This document shows, piece by piece, positions 1 through 49,562 of a stretch of DNA of 64,000 nt. The translations under genes and the position numbers were made by a program. The notes under the pieces were generated by a model that saw only the letters and a list, made by a program, of their open reading frames with translations, had not been told where the DNA came from and did not search any database. Each line of letters opens with the position of its first letter. Position 1 is the stretch's first letter. Source of the stretch: Apostichopus japonicus (taxonomy: Eukaryota; Echinodermata; Holothuroidea; Aspidochirotida; Stichopodidae). Where the stretch lies: positions 19,862,917-19,926,916 of the forward strand of contig NC_092571.1 in the NCBI RefSeq assembly GCF_037975245.1, given 5' to 3'.

Positions 1-701
1 TTTGTGAGTATTTGTGAGACCTCAGTATTGTCAATAAAATATTCCACCTTTTTCTTAAAACTCCCCTTAGAATGACTCGACTTTCAGCCTTTGTTCACAG
101 TAGCTCTATTCTTATCGAAAAGCAACAAAGAAAAGCAAATAACTTACAAAGAGAACAAAAGAGAACAACGAAAAGGACCAAATCCGCTATCGATCAAATA
201 TTCGGAGTTCGGATAAAGGTTTCCAGTTTATTAATTTTAAAGTTGTCTAGTAATATGAGAAATGCAATGACTAACATCCGTGTAGGTTAGGCCTATACGT
301 AGAAAGTTTTATGCAGTACACACTTTGTCATAGATAGTGAGTTTTGTAGCTGAGGTTCGTCGGGTATAGGCTATTAGTAAAACAGACCATGTATACAAAT
401 TGGGCTCAAAATGCGACGTAATCTTTTATAACAAGGAGTTATATACCAGTTTCAAAGTATATTTCCTAATCCTCATTTTCACGGCCAATTTCTTAGCAAA
501 ATTTTATGAAAGTGGTGCATTATTATGAATTTAGCGAAAGTCAAAACGAGTTATGGTTTCATATAGGAACCCTATGTGGGGAGGGTGACTGCCTCCTATT
601 TTGGAGGGGGTGCTGTCGTGTTTGGCAGGGGCATCAATCATGGGGGACAGGGGGGCAAGTTCCCTCACTTTCTGAAGGGGTGGGGGACACAATATAAACT
701 C

Positions 702-703
<2 letters not shown>

Positions 704-736
<33 letters not shown>

Positions 737-784
737 CCTACGTATATATATATGTATATATATTTATATATATATATATATATA
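704..784. repeat. (TA)n microsatellite, interrupted
   Basis: Runs of TATATA broken by AGCCTACG and GTATATATATTTA. Confidence 0.95.
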
Positions 785-2179
785 CGCATTATTTTTTGGG
801 TGGAGTCTTTCAGGGAGGTAGCTAGACTTTTATTTCGGGGGCCCAGCATATTCATGGGGGCTTAAGGTTGGAATGACCCAACGGTGCCAAAAGCGCCGCG
901 GGGGTGCGAAGCGCTCTTCCATAGGGCGTCGGGTCCATGGCTCGCCTTAGGGCCCTTCATAGTTGTGTCGTGTGTGTGTAGGCTACACGTTAACCTAGTC
1001 ACTTTGCTTTGTTAGGAACATTCAGTCACTGAATCGTCTACAACTTTTTGGTGAACGTGATGGATAACTTCAAACTGATATAGGCCTAGCATGAACTGGA
1101 GAGATATGCGTTAAGAATAATACACAAGTTGTTAGGTTAGAACGTGCACGCCGTGAACGTTCGTGTATGTTGAAGATGATATTCATGTGAGCACACTATA
1201 CTTAGCTCCTGTTATCTTTACCTGCGTACTTTATTTCTGTTAATGATTGAATGTATAGTCGGTCATGATACTCCGAGATCTTCATAATTTATACTGCAAC
1301 AATCGACTAGAATCAAATTACGATGATTAAAATCACTTATGATATCAAATAACTGTATACCATTTCGGGACTTTGTAGCTTGCTTTCCTCATTTATATAT
1401 GATAAGGTGATATGGTGTGTCTGTAAAGTAATAAGTGTGCGCGCCATTTTGGACTACTGCAAGCGTACGATTTGGGCAACGAGGTGCAAAGGTGTTTCTT
1501 ATGTACATTGGCTGCATGAGCAGAACTCGTGAATGTAGGCTATATTGGTAATATGGAATCATGCTTTGTTTCAATTGGGCTAAAGTCTATAGGCCTACAA
1601 CTAGGTCTACATCGTGTGATCAGGTGAGTCTACAGCCCAGACTGGGACAATGGAAAATATGTTAACATGCTTCCTTTTTGGCACACTTAATTTTCCGTTA
1701 AGTAAAAAGAAAATAGGGTTAACATTAATTGTGTACTACTAATCATTTCTACTTTTGTTCTATTAACCCGTTCAACACTTTCGACTATCATTTCTGGGTT
1801 GCAAAATATAACATCTCATATGCATGCAAAACAGATTTGTTACCACCTAACATCACAAAAACTAAAACAACACAAAAAGCCTTGAAAAGAAACAGTTCTA
1901 TAGTACGTTCTTGCCAACGTTCAAAAATATTCGAATTGAAAACACACTGAATCTATAACAGAATAACTCTTTTAATCAGTAACTACTTCAATATATCAAA
2001 ATTAATACCGTACCTAAAGTGACCCTTTAAGGAATTGATGACTTTGTGATACTTTTGAATGACTCACGATTATCTTGATATAGATCATAATAATAAAAAT
2101 GATAATGATAAAAAGATACATGGAGTGACTAATATGCTGAGTCTTCTGTCAATGATTGAGAAAAAAATGTTTAATGAAT

Positions 2180-2183
<4 letters not shown>

Positions 2184-2211
<28 letters not shown>
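2184..2211. repeat. (TA)n microsatellite
   Basis: Perfect alternating TA run. Confidence 0.95.
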
Positions 2212-2214
<3 letters not shown>

Positions 2215-2496
2215 CGTTACTTTCGGTTTAATTAATACTCTTCGGCACCAATGTTCGCATACATTTTCCTTTTATCCTATTCGCGCTTTTACCAACTGCG
2301 CGGGTTTACAGGACACGTGGTTCTACTAAAACGAAACTACCTGTTTTATCAAAATTATCTATATATTTGTCAAGTAAACACGACAAGGTTAGGTTTCGTT
2401 TTATGTACTATTGGTTCTAACAGAATCTATAGCGTTGTCTTAGCCAGAAGTTACGTTTACTAGATAGTGCTGTTGAATGCTGTCGATCGTTTAAAA

Positions 2497-2548
2497 GAGG
2501 AGGGGAGGGGAGGGAAGGGAGGGGAGGGAGGGGAGGGAAGGAAAGGGA
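2497..2548. repeat. G-rich purine tract
   Basis: Repeated GGGGAGGGA units on the plus strand, many GG/GGGG runs, no coding potential. Such tracts can form quadruplex or triplex DNA. Confidence 0.8.
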
Positions 2549-3048
2549 ACGACAACAGAGATGGCTCATCGAAACATATCCCTCCAAGGATCAAAAGGTT
2601 AACATCCGTGTAGGCGTATGTATTATGGTTCATACTATATGATGCTGTAAAACCAAACTAAATATTCTACAGGGTGTTCTATAGGTTTAAATAAACTTCA
2701 CCAACATGTTGTTGTATAACGTAGACCGATACCAATGAATCACAGTTATAGCTTTTTATATGATCCCTACGCACACAGAGTTGTTGACGAACACATTTAC
2801 ACTGTATATAATGTAAAGGTGACTAAGTTCATAGCCTATAGGCTATGTAGTTTCTCACTCCAAGCATGAAGTGAACAAAACCTTTTATACCTTTGTTACA
2901 ATGCTACCAAACAAATATGATAGTGATAGAAAAAATGCTAATGTAAGCCATCGATACTGCGAAGAATTTTGAGGTTAAAAGAAACGAGAAATATAATATT
3001 TTACGACGAATCTCTTTTTATTTAGAATATTCTCCATTAATTTTCAAG

Positions 3049-3265
3049 CATTGTTAGCCTGTTGTGTCTAGATGGTATATGCTCCTTGATAAGTTAACTT
3101 TGAAGCATTGTTAGCCTGCTGTGTCTAGATGGTATGCTCCTGCATAAGTTAACTTCGAAGCATTGTTAGCCTGTTTGTGTCTAGATGGTATGCTCCTTGA
3201 TAAGTTAACTTTGAAGAATTGTTAGTCTGTTGTGTCTAGATGGTATGGTCCTTGATAAGTTGACG
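3049..3265. repeat. Tandem repeat, ~55-bp unit, four copies
   Basis: AAGCATTGTTAGCCTG starts units at 3049, 3103 and 3158, with a variant at 3214; each contains GTGTCTAGATGGTATGCTCC and TGATAAGTTAACTT. Confidence 0.9.
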
Positions 3266-4364
3266 ATTCTCAGTTGTAAAAAGAAGTTCAAATTGGTAAA
3301 CACCATTAGAATATTTCTCTCCAAATCCAACTTTACAAAACACGTAGCCAGGTGAGACGTTTATCAGCCTATTTCCTGTTCATAAAAACGCCAGTAAACA
3401 TGAACGGGCTCAGGTGACCTGTGGTATAAGCCTAATACTCACGTTATCACCCACCCACTCCAAGTTGGAAGACATTTTGTAGCGCATGTCAGGCAAGCCG
3501 CAAGGGCGGGCGGGGACGGTGGGGGAAGGGTTGGCATGTGTATCCAATTGTGGATGTCAAACGGGTCGCTCTTTTAGTAACATTTCCGGGAAACAAACTC
3601 TTACCCGGAACCCACACATCCACCCCCCCCCCTCCCCACGGGCCCTTCTGACTCCATTCGTATGTAGGCCTACTTGTTGTTACACAGTTGTATTCAAGTC
3701 AAATTTCTTATCACAATTGAGGCAGTGTTGCTCATTACTGCGCAAAAGTAAGCTTCTTTTCTAAATCCGTTACACCCATTTGAGTATGATTCATATATCT
3801 TATGTAAGATAGGATAATAAGAGAATTGAATTGAAATGACATGTTTTTTATTTTCTTCCGTGAACAAGACGATTATTTAAATCTATTGTAAAGTGCATGT
3901 GCGTATAAATAGGATGTGAGTCATAATGTTGATCCAAAAGACCAAAAAAAAAACATGCATTAAATTACAACTCACATTACCTCAGCTATGACTTTATAAT
4001 AACAGCGGTAACGCTAAGCGTAGGGACATTTGAATCGCTATAAGGCCAACCCCAAATGCCTAGTGTACCGATAGTGAGTGCATGAGTGCATCAATTAGGC
4101 AAAGCTAAGTTCAACGTTCATTGATTCTATTTTGGTCTTATCTTGGCGTCTCATAGATTTGAGCAAAATAATCTATTGTGATCTGGAAGAACCAATAGAC
4201 ACAATTAACATAATGATATGCAACACTTGACAGAGTGCAAGGCGCGCCACGCCGCACCGAGGTTTAAGGCTTACACTGAGGTATCGTTCCTCGTCCTAAC
4301 TAAAAATTATCTCTGCCGAGAAAACTATAGCAAAGCTAAGACACAGGCAGGTTAGTTTAACCTG

Positions 4365-4392
4365 CATGGAGCTATAAACAGATAGCTCCATG
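4365..4392. other. Perfect 11-bp inverted repeat
   Basis: CATGGAGCTAT and ATAGCTCCATG flank a 6-base spacer; partly matching GTTTAACCTG/TTTAACAGG sequence surrounds it. No gene is nearby. Confidence 0.6.
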
Positions 4393-5833
4393 GTTTAACA
4401 GGTAGATAAGTCAAGGTATTATATGACCTATGATGAACATGTCATTCATGCAGCGTGCCCTGTACTCTAAAATCTTGAACTATAGTCCACCCATCAGCAC
4501 AAAGGGTGTGAATCTTAGAGCGCCGTTAGCACAATATGTTGCAGCTAGTTATTTGATCATTTAAGGGGTGTATATATAGCTTTTTAACTTTTGATATGAT
4601 TTTTTTTCTGATAGCATTGGCTGCTACTGTTTACGAAACATCAGACCGCCAATATTTTTTGGCAGAGTTTTTGTCATTCTAAACAAAGAAGTTCGGGCAG
4701 TACTCGCCCTGGCTCCTAGAAAAGTACTGGATCCCATTTCAAAAAGAAATCTAGTTACACCTCCGAGACAAACCTGTAAAATGTTGACAACTTTTATCAA
4801 GGATCGTTAGCTACATATTAGCCGATAGTATTGTTTTCTCGCGAATTATTTAAACAAAATGAAGTGAAAGACTTAATATTGGAGAAAAATCACATCAAAT
4901 TATGGAACTTACAAAACTTCTAAAGTAGGCCTTCGTGACTGTCATCGAAGGTTGTAGCTCATTCAGTACGCTAAATGCCTTGTTATTGCGTTTGATAATC
5001 ACAGTTTTTAAATTGCATAATTAATTAAACACGAACTGCTATATTATATTGAACAAAACATACCAACAAACATTAGCAATTTTATATCAATGATTTATTT
5101 ACACAGAGGCCTTGCGGTAGTTTATTCTCTGACCGATACGCAAAAAAGAAAATCGTATAAGCCAATCCCCTCAATCGTAGAAAAGAAATAAATAACACGT
5201 TTGTGGAATTGAAGGCAGGGGATTTCTATCACTAACAAAAATCAATTATTTTTCGAAGTAACCGAATTTTCGAATTATTTTGTTGTACTTCACATTAATT
5301 CTTTTACCGTGACATCATTCAGGCTGATAGCTGGGTAGCAGGGCGCTGAAGCCTGGTCGGGCCGCAGGGAAATATGTCACCGGGGCCTTTATGAATTCTT
5401 CATTTTGCCTTAAGAATTTCATGAAACTTAGAATAAAGTTATTGATTCCATATTTTCTCTTAAAGATAAGGTAAACCACAGCCAGAATATGGGAGTTGAC
5501 AGTAAACCTTTAGATTTCTTATTTTTTTTTCTAATTTAGACTAAATTGTCTGCTCATTGTCTGCTCATTAGTCAAACGCATAATAAAAAGAGAACAAAAG
5601 TCAACTTACTGCTGGAACTAGGAGTTGGGCTTACTGAAGACGACATTTTTGTAGTTATTCTTTTTTAACCGTTTTCTATTAATCCGATTCTTTCCAAACA
5701 GATGTTCCTTATTTGAATTGCTGTTTACGAATAACGGTTGAATATCATCCGTTGCCTTTGTGTACGTCATGTGTAGACTCAAGTTAGTGGCGCACTTTAG
5801 TTGTTACAGTTCCTTAACCTCTGTACTATACCG

Positions 5834-6733
5834 GTACTTACGGAAGCGTAGAAGGGACATTGCATTGACGAGTTACCAACTTGACAAAAACGACAATTAT
5901 CTGCAAATTGACGAGTTGTCGAGATGGTAACGTGACAAAATTCAGAAAATTGACGTTTTAAAGAGAAAACGGATCTCGTCAATGCATCAATTTTCTGAAT
6001 TTTGTCATCTTGTCGAGATGGTTGTAAGTGTGCAACTCGTCAATTTGCAGAATATTGCTGCATTGACGAGATCCGTTATCTCGTCAAAAACGTCAATTTT
6101 CTGGATTTTGTCATCTTGTCGAGATGGTAGTATGTGTGCAACTCGTCCATTTGCAGAAAATTGCTTCATTGACGAGATCCGTTATCTCGTCAAAACGTCA
6201 ATTTTCTGAATTTTGTCATCTTGTCGAGATGGTAGTAAGTGTGCAACTCGTCAATTTGCAGAAAATTGCTGCATTGAAGAGATCCGTTATCTCGTCAAAA
6301 CGTCAATTTTCTGAATTTTGTCATCTTGTCGTGATGGTAAGTGTGCAACTCGTCAATTTGCAGAAAACTGATGTATTGACGAGATCCGATATCTCGTCAA
6401 AACGACAATTTTCTGAATTTTGTCATCTTGTCGAGATGGTAGTATGTGTGCAACTCGTCAATTTGCAGAAAGTTGCTGCATTGACGAGATCCGTTATCTC
6501 GTCAAAACGTCAATTTTCTGAATTTTGTCATATTGTCGTGATGGTAGTAAGTGTGCAACTTGTCAATTTGCAGAAAATTGATGCATTGACGAGATCCGTT
6601 ATCTCGTCAAAACGTCAATTTTCTGAATTTTGTCACGTTACCATCTCGTCAACTCGTCAATTTGCAGATAATTGTCGTTTTGTCAAGTTGGTAATTCGTC
6701 AATGCAATGTCCCTTCTACGCTTCCGTAGGTAC
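5834..6733. mobile_element. Foldback element with ~150-bp inverted ends and 105-bp tandem core
   Basis: The left end (gtacttacggaagcgtag...) and right end (...ctacgcttccgtaggtac) are inverted copies of each other for roughly 150 bases, including GAAGGGACATTGCAT and the GTTACCATCTCGTC-type segment. Between them lie five to six units of 105 bp (one of 102 bp), each carrying TTGACGAGAT-ccgtt-ATCTCGTCAA, a short perfect hairpin. Because unit lengths are multiples of three, a 201-residue open frame (6124-6729, plus strand) runs through the array; I regard it as a by-product. No convincing target duplication is visible. This looks like a non-autonomous foldback DNA transposon. Confidence 0.75.
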
Positions 6734-9284
6734 TTGAAAAGTTTCAACAATAACAGCAATGTCAATATGTGAATCGTGGTATAGGCTCCAGTTATGACAT
6801 TATATTAATCATATTAGGAAAAGGGCGGATTCAGAATTATTAAAGGAGTGTGTGGCCATTGGGTCGTTGATATCGACTCGAATGTAAGTGATGGGGAAGG
6901 AAGGGGAGGGGCGGAATCTAGGGTCTTCCCAAGAAAAAGGAAAAAAAACATAGACCAATATGCATTCTGATGTATATAAGCTATACATAAGGTCAGGTCT
7001 ACACGCATGATTGCGCTTATAAATACTTTAATCTTTTGTATTGTGTTTTAAGATGACATTCAAAGACATAGGCGTAACCAGGAAGGGCCGAATGGGTGTG
7101 TGTGGGGGAGGGGTAGCAATCTAAGTGGGAGAGGGTTCCTATATGAGCTCGGAGACTCTTTGCTATTTCAGTGTTCCTTTCATTCACGTTCTGGTCCAAC
7201 TCAGTGCAGTCTTTATTTCCGAATATAAAATTGAAAAAACCTGAATTGTCAAGGTAGTCCACAATTGCTAAGCTTCTATAAGCTAAATGTTTGGAACATA
7301 ATTAGTTGCAACCTACAGAAACCACTCCACTAGAACTTCAAATTAGTCTATTATACTTTTCGGACATTCTCATACCACTAACGGGGGGCTTAGGAATTCC
7401 ATTCTTTGCGTTTTACTCATGGTTAGTTTTTAACACTTTTCTCACACGGTAAACAACCAATAAAGTGCTGTTGGTAGTAACATGGGATTATTTACAAAAA
7501 AACTTCAAGTATATTGCACGCCGTTTGCAAAACTTTTTGAAATTCCTGCCCTGCTCCCCGAACTACAAGTGGCCATAAACACACTCTTTATATACATGTA
7601 AGAGGGTAGAGTACGTTTAGAAGGAAAGAAGTATTCATATCTAAACCAATTCCGTCTATCAATAATCCTGCAAACTTTTGGTTTGTTGCTATTTTCATGA
7701 CCGGTCTAGATTCTAACAAGAGTTACCTGAGAAAGTGTACATTTTCTGTTGTCTTACAAAAGCACTGTTTACCATTTGGCCAATGTATGCAAACATCATC
7801 GCATAGAACCGTTCTTGTGTTGTATACAACTTCTATAACCTTTGGAACTAAACATTTAAATAGCTTTCATGAACATTTTTGAGTTGCCAACCTTAAGAAT
7901 AATTCACTTGATTGGATATTTTGCCACCTGGGCAATTTCAAGAGATAGTTTGGCATATCCAATAAAGTAGAATCTAGTTTGACTTAAGTTGTGTCTTGAG
8001 TGTGTGCATACCGAAGAGTTGCCTAGCTATGGGGGGCAGTAATGGACGATGGGGGTTGGGGTGGGGTGGGGGGATCGGACTGTCGAAGAAGCTCAATCAG
8101 GAACGAACTCAGCATTCAAAACAGGACCAAAAGGATGAGTCGAGAAGACATTCATGAGAAAAACAAACAAATTCGGCGTTATTAACAAAGAAAAATATAT
8201 GAAAGGCAATCATGAGAAAAAGCAATTGGCGTTTTCGTATAAATTTAATTTATTATAGTCTATGCATTTACATCAAGGTGAAAAATTCAGCCAACCGGCT
8301 TTCAATACAATTTTTGAGATATGAATACAATAAGCTACTAGAACTGACTTTTGACTGTGATTTATCCGTGAAGACCTGCTACTGTACTATATATGCAGCC
8401 TACATTCATGAGCAAGGTGAGATGTCCGCCGAGTCTCAAGTCAAATCGTCAGAAACTTGATACCCAGGTTGGAGCAAACAGAGGACAATTAACTCACTCT
8501 CTTTTGAAGCCTTAACTTCTGACTTAAATCCATTGTGAACATGAGAACCTTGATTCCATAAATCCCTCAAATTAATCCACAGACCGCACCTTTTCTCAGG
8601 CTCGTCAGGCCTGAGTAGATAAAGGTGGGTGCTACAGTCGTCTCCTGTTTTTCATACAATGTGCCCGTTCACATTCAACAACATATAATGTACTTTTTAT
8701 GCCAAACCAAAATAGGAACCCTATCCTACCACTCCCAAAATCCTTTTATTCTAACATCATTATTATTTTCTTTAATTTAATTTAATGTAATATTATTTAA
8801 TATTAATTATTATTATTATTTAATATTTAATATAAATTAATTTAACCAACAAGAAATACATATTGTTTGGTGATAAGAGCATCACTTTTCAATATCAGTA
8901 TCAAATCAGAGTATTATCGTCCAGAGCCATATTTTTCGGTACTAAACAAATCTCATCAGGAGTGCTCTTATTTTAAATTGGTTGAAAAATGATTTTGTTA
9001 GGTTTTTGTTCGTTGCTTGGTCTCAAAACCAGGATGAAAACCTCGGAAGTCCATGTACAGCTGTGCTTTGCATTTTGGATTAAACACATTAGGTGATTTT
9101 AAACCAAACCATTGTTATTTTTACATATTACTGTATTATCCCCATATCCCACCCCCACCATCCACTTAAAACTCAACCAACTCTAAAGTTACAGTCAGTT
9201 ACCTGCCCTTGATTTACATATTTTTAATCATTCCTTACAAAAATTAAAAAATTCTGTGTCCCACAAATTTCATTCAATGTTTAG
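6734..9284. other. Intergenic, no supported gene
   Basis: Short ORFs only. G-rich patches at 6880-6930 and 8030-8080, a fragment starting GGCGTAACCAGG at 7071, and an AT-rich TTTAATTTAA/ATTATT stretch at 8765-8845. Confidence 0.6.
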
Positions 9285-11231
9285 TTTATTTAATGCTTTA
9301 GTTTTTCATTTTCAAACCTCTGACGTAAATTTCTAATTTCGTTTCTCCTGCACAACCATGATGTTAGTGTGTTGGAGTAAAACAAGATAGTGTGAAGATT
9401 TTGCAGGTGCCTTTCTTCTCCTTACACTGGTCTGGAATGTTATCAGAAATTTCAGCAAATTCTACACACACAAAAAAAACAACAGAAAAACAAAAACAAA
9501 CAACAGCCACTAATATCACTGTTCCAAAAGTTTGTCCAAGACAAGATTTATCACCTTCGATACTATTTCACACCTTGTCGATATACATCATAACTAAATT
9601 GACCTTCGAGGTAACCTAAATAATCTGCAGGTCAATGGTCTATTTAAACAGATATCTGAGCAAATTGTGCATAAACTTGAGAAGCATTTTACCGCTGGTA
9701 TAAAACCTTTCATGAAATAATTGCTTTGAACAACATTATATTACAGGTTCTTATATTCTCATATTTTTTGGCCTTTTATCAAACATTAAGTCAATATGGT
9801 ACCTTCAATGTGTTAAATATATAATCTATTTAAACAAAGAGAAAAGCAACCGTATGGCTATATAGGGATTGCTATCAACGAAGGGCTGGAAAAGTTAGTT
9901 GGTAGAGAGTATGGTCAAACACCTGAGCTCACTGCTTTGTTGGTAGACCTATGGTTTGTAAACCTGACCTCTACTGCTTTGAATCCTGCTCCAGAAATTA
10001 TAATATTTTTTTGCTCTTTTCCTGTTTTCCTCCAATTTTCCACTCAGCTTTCTATTTCTCATTAACAGATAAAACAAAAACAGCAGCTACACAGACTTGA
10101 CATCCTCTGAAAGTGTTTTATAGAACAAAGTGCATCCTAGGCCGTAGATGTGCCCACCAAGAGAGACCAAAGAAAATTTCTCTCATTTAAATGCTGAGAT
10201 TTTCTCTACCTCTCAAGTGGCAGAGAAATATTTTAACCTCATTTTCTGGTCTTGATCTAACATGCAGGTTTGAAAGTCTTCACAGTCTAGCTCACCCACT
10301 ACAATATGCAGGTTTGAGAGTTTTTACACACACTCCCTTACAACATGCAGGTTTGAGAGTTTTTACACACACTCCCCTGCAACATGCAGGTTTGAGAGTC
10401 TTGACGGTCTAGCACACTCCCCTACAACATGCAGGTTTGAGAATCTTCAGTCTAGCACACTCCCCTACAACATGCAGGTTTGAAAGTTTTTACACACACT
10501 CCCCTACAACATGCAGGTTTGAGAGTCTTGACGGTCTAGCACACTCCCCTACAACATGCAGGTTTGAGAATCTTCAGTCTAGCACACTCCCCTACAACAT
10601 GCAGGTTTGAAAGTTTTTACACACACTCCCCTACAACATGCAGGTTTGAGAGTTGATACAGTCTAGTACACTCCCCTACAACATGCAGGTCTGAGAGTCC
10701 TAATACAGTCTAGCACACTCCCCTACAACATGCAGGTTTGAAAGTTTTTACACACACTCCCCTACAACATGCAGGTTTGAGAGTTGATACAGTCTAGTAC
10801 ACTCCCCTACAACATGCAGGTCTGAGAGTCCTAATACAGTCTAGCACACTCCCCTACAACATGCAGGTTTGAGTCTAATACAGTCTAGCACACTCCCATA
10901 CAACATGCAGGTTTGAGCGTTTCGATACAGTCTAGCACACTCCCCTACAACATGCAGGTAACTTGAGAGTTTTGATAGTCTAGCACACTCCCCTACAACA
11001 TGCAGGTTTGAGAGTTTTGACAGTCTAGCACACTCCCCTACAACATGCAGGTTTGAGAGTTTTGACACTATCTAGCAGACTCCCCTACAACATGCAGGTT
11101 TGAGAGTTTTGACACTATCTAGCAGACTCCCCTTCTACGTGCCTGCAAGTTTGTTTCCTACTGTCATGTGTGGATAGCAAACTTGAATGGTTTGACGGTT
11201 TGTACCATCGTAAACGGTTCTTAGTCGGCCT
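9285..11231 (-). other. Probable MORN1 3' UTR / downstream region
   Basis: Downstream of the stop codon the first minus-strand AATAAA I find is at 9285-9290. If that signal is used, the 3' UTR is about 1.95 kb and contains the whole minisatellite at 10.26-11.13 kb. Only sequence inspection supports this; a variant signal could end the transcript earlier. Confidence 0.3.
10258..11131. repeat. Minisatellite with higher-order repeat structure
   Basis: About 18-20 units of roughly 40-50 bp share CTCCCCTACAACATGCAGG and a variable TTTGAGAGTYTTGAC-like half. Units are grouped: one three-unit block repeats with a 127-bp period (from about 10394 and 10521) and a second with about 134 bp (from about 10650). 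It lies directly downstream of the MORN1 stop codon and may be transcribed. Confidence 0.9.
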
Positions 11232-47470
<36,239 letters not shown>

Positions 47471-49562
47471 TGGTAGCGCTTTTTGACGTCCGTGGTGGAC
47501 AAGTTCTCGAATGGCAAGTCAATAAACTACAACACTAAAAGGTAATGCGATTGGTGGATCGTGGATTAGAATGGAGTCAAGAGCCAATCATCATAAAGCT
47601 ACTTTCTGTCACTTAGCCATAGCAACGCATTCATGGTTCCATAAAACATTTATAGTAAGCGATCGGGGTGATAGAAGTGGGAAAGATTGCGATGAACTAT
47701 TTCTACAAAAACTTGTTACCATCTTGCTGTTGATGGGAAAGAATACTTATTTTTCAACTGATTCCGAGCGACATTTTAAATAGCAGAGTTCAACCCCTCC
47801 CCCACACACACACCCGCAGCCCCAGAATATGGTGTAAATTATAATATGTCTGTTGTGTAAATCGATGAGATGTGAAATAATTGTTCTCTAAAAGCTAGAT
47901 CATTTTCACCAAAGTGAACAAAATGGCATTGTAGGTTTACTGACGTTAATTTCCTTGAAAATATATGTTCATTGTAATTTACAACGCATGATTTCAAATT
48001 CAAGCACTCTTAATCAAACAAAAAATCATTGGTATATACTTCTTGTCACTCTATAAAATGCTCAGATGTGACGAGAGGGGCGGGTCCGAGCTATATCCCT
48101 GGGGCCGGAGATCGATTTGGCACCCGAGAAAATATGAACGGGCCGAAAAGTATGGGATATATGAAGAGTGCAAAAAGGGGGACCCATGATGACATAATTG
48201 TTCCAGGGGCACAACCAGGCGCGTAACCAAGGGGGGGACGAAGGGGGAGGCCGCCCCCCCCCCTTGAGCATATTTTATTTTTTTATTTTTAATGTTTTTA
48301 TGATATCGCTAGTATTTTCAAAAGAGAAAATGCTAAGATGCAACTTACAAGGCCTGGGAAGTGCCATTTCCAGCGATCTGGGAGGCATTTTCAGCCAATA
48401 TGTATAGGCCTATATATACGAAGCTTTCCTTCCATCACTATCAGGCATAACTTTTTTTCGCTTTTAGGTTCACATATCTTGTCTGATTTCAACTTCCTTC
48501 AAAGTTTGGGAACTATTTAAAGAATAAATCTTCAGAAAAGTATTATTGAAAATTTGAGCAACTTCCACATTGCTCAGATATTGAGGGTGGTAATGATTAT
48601 GACTTTTAAGCACATCATTGTCGACAAAGGAGCTGTACTGGTGAAGGATATATAATGTATCCAAAAGCCTCGACTGTTTCTTAATGAGTGGAAGTATAAA
48701 GATAATCAAAACTGGTTTTATCAAGACGTACCGTACTCGGTAAGAACAGCAACAACAAAAACGACATCACCAACAAAAAGAGCAAATGGGGTTACTACAG
48801 CAACAGTACACTAATAACAAGAAGACAAAATGCTGGTGTTTTTATATTATACATATTGCAACACGCATAGCCTACATACGGGTTCCACACTGGAAACATA
48901 ATATTTCAAAATTATCAAGAGTTGTTTGTGATATGATATCGTGATCAAGTGGCTTGCTCAAGAGGGTTATGCAAGAAGGGGAAAGAGAAATAAAAATACA
49001 ACAACACATAGGCCTACAATGTCCCTTTAATTTTTGTCATTATGAGGTCATATACGTTTCTTCAAGGTATAACCAAACAGGTATAGTTCATATAACCATT
49101 CAGTTTGTTTTTCTGTTTTGAAACGCAAAACGCTTGTTTGACAAAAACCTCTCTAATTATAGAATTTCATAGTCATTCCAAATCCTGGTTGTTTCAATGA
49201 AAGAAAAACAATTATTTGTTAAAAGGCGGACGAGCGTAACGGGGATAATTATTACTCACAACGCATACTATCTGTGTATAGCATTTCAAGGTTCTAAACG
49301 TTTTTTGTTGTGTTCACAGTATATGTACATTTCATATATGCTTACAAAGATGGCGGCCAACAGTCTTGGTTAACTCCCTTAGATCAGAAATAAATCTTTG
49401 GAACTGCTTTTATATGTGCACAAGTACGTTGAAGGTTAACCGAGTTAACAACAAGAATTCCAACGTTTGGACAAAGCTCAGAGACAGAAGTTAAGCAGAT
49501 TTGGAATCTGTTCGTTAACGACAATTGTGTTGATTGTGGTAAGTGCTGACTGATATATTTAT
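47471..49562. other. MORN1 upstream region and intergenic
   Basis: The first few hundred bases upstream of MORN1 exon 1 are locally richer in CG (gacgtccgtgg, cgatcgggg), as expected of a promoter region, but no specific motif is convincing. The rest, apart from the transposon fragment at 48.2 kb, shows nothing coding. Confidence 0.5.
48212..48410. mobile_element. Fragment related to the hAT-type element at 60.2 kb
   Basis: Starts with CAGGCGCGTAACCAAGGGGG and shares the CATTTCCAGCGATCTGGGAG block with the element at 60.4 kb. The right end is not identified. A similar GGCGTAACCAGG start occurs at 7071. Confidence 0.45.

Larger units (their letters stand above)
1..5833. other. Intergenic, no supported gene
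   Basis: Only short ORFs without recognisable domains or exon signals. It holds the TA runs, the G-rich tract, the 55-bp tandem repeat and a GC-rich patch at 860-960 (AAAGCGCCGCGGGGGTGCG) that looks like a decayed transposon. Confidence 0.6.

Noticed and set aside
6124-6729. 201-residue ORF in the foldback element
   Set aside because: It is produced by in-frame tandem repeats; no start context, domain or splice evidence supports a protein. Kept only as a finding about the element.
10841-11068. Regular array that could be mistaken for a CRISPR
   Set aside because: The units are contiguous and degenerate with no unique spacers, and the host is a eukaryote.
47571-47783. 70-residue plus-strand ORF upstream of MORN1
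   Set aside because: A divergent gene is possible, but there is no domain or splice evidence.
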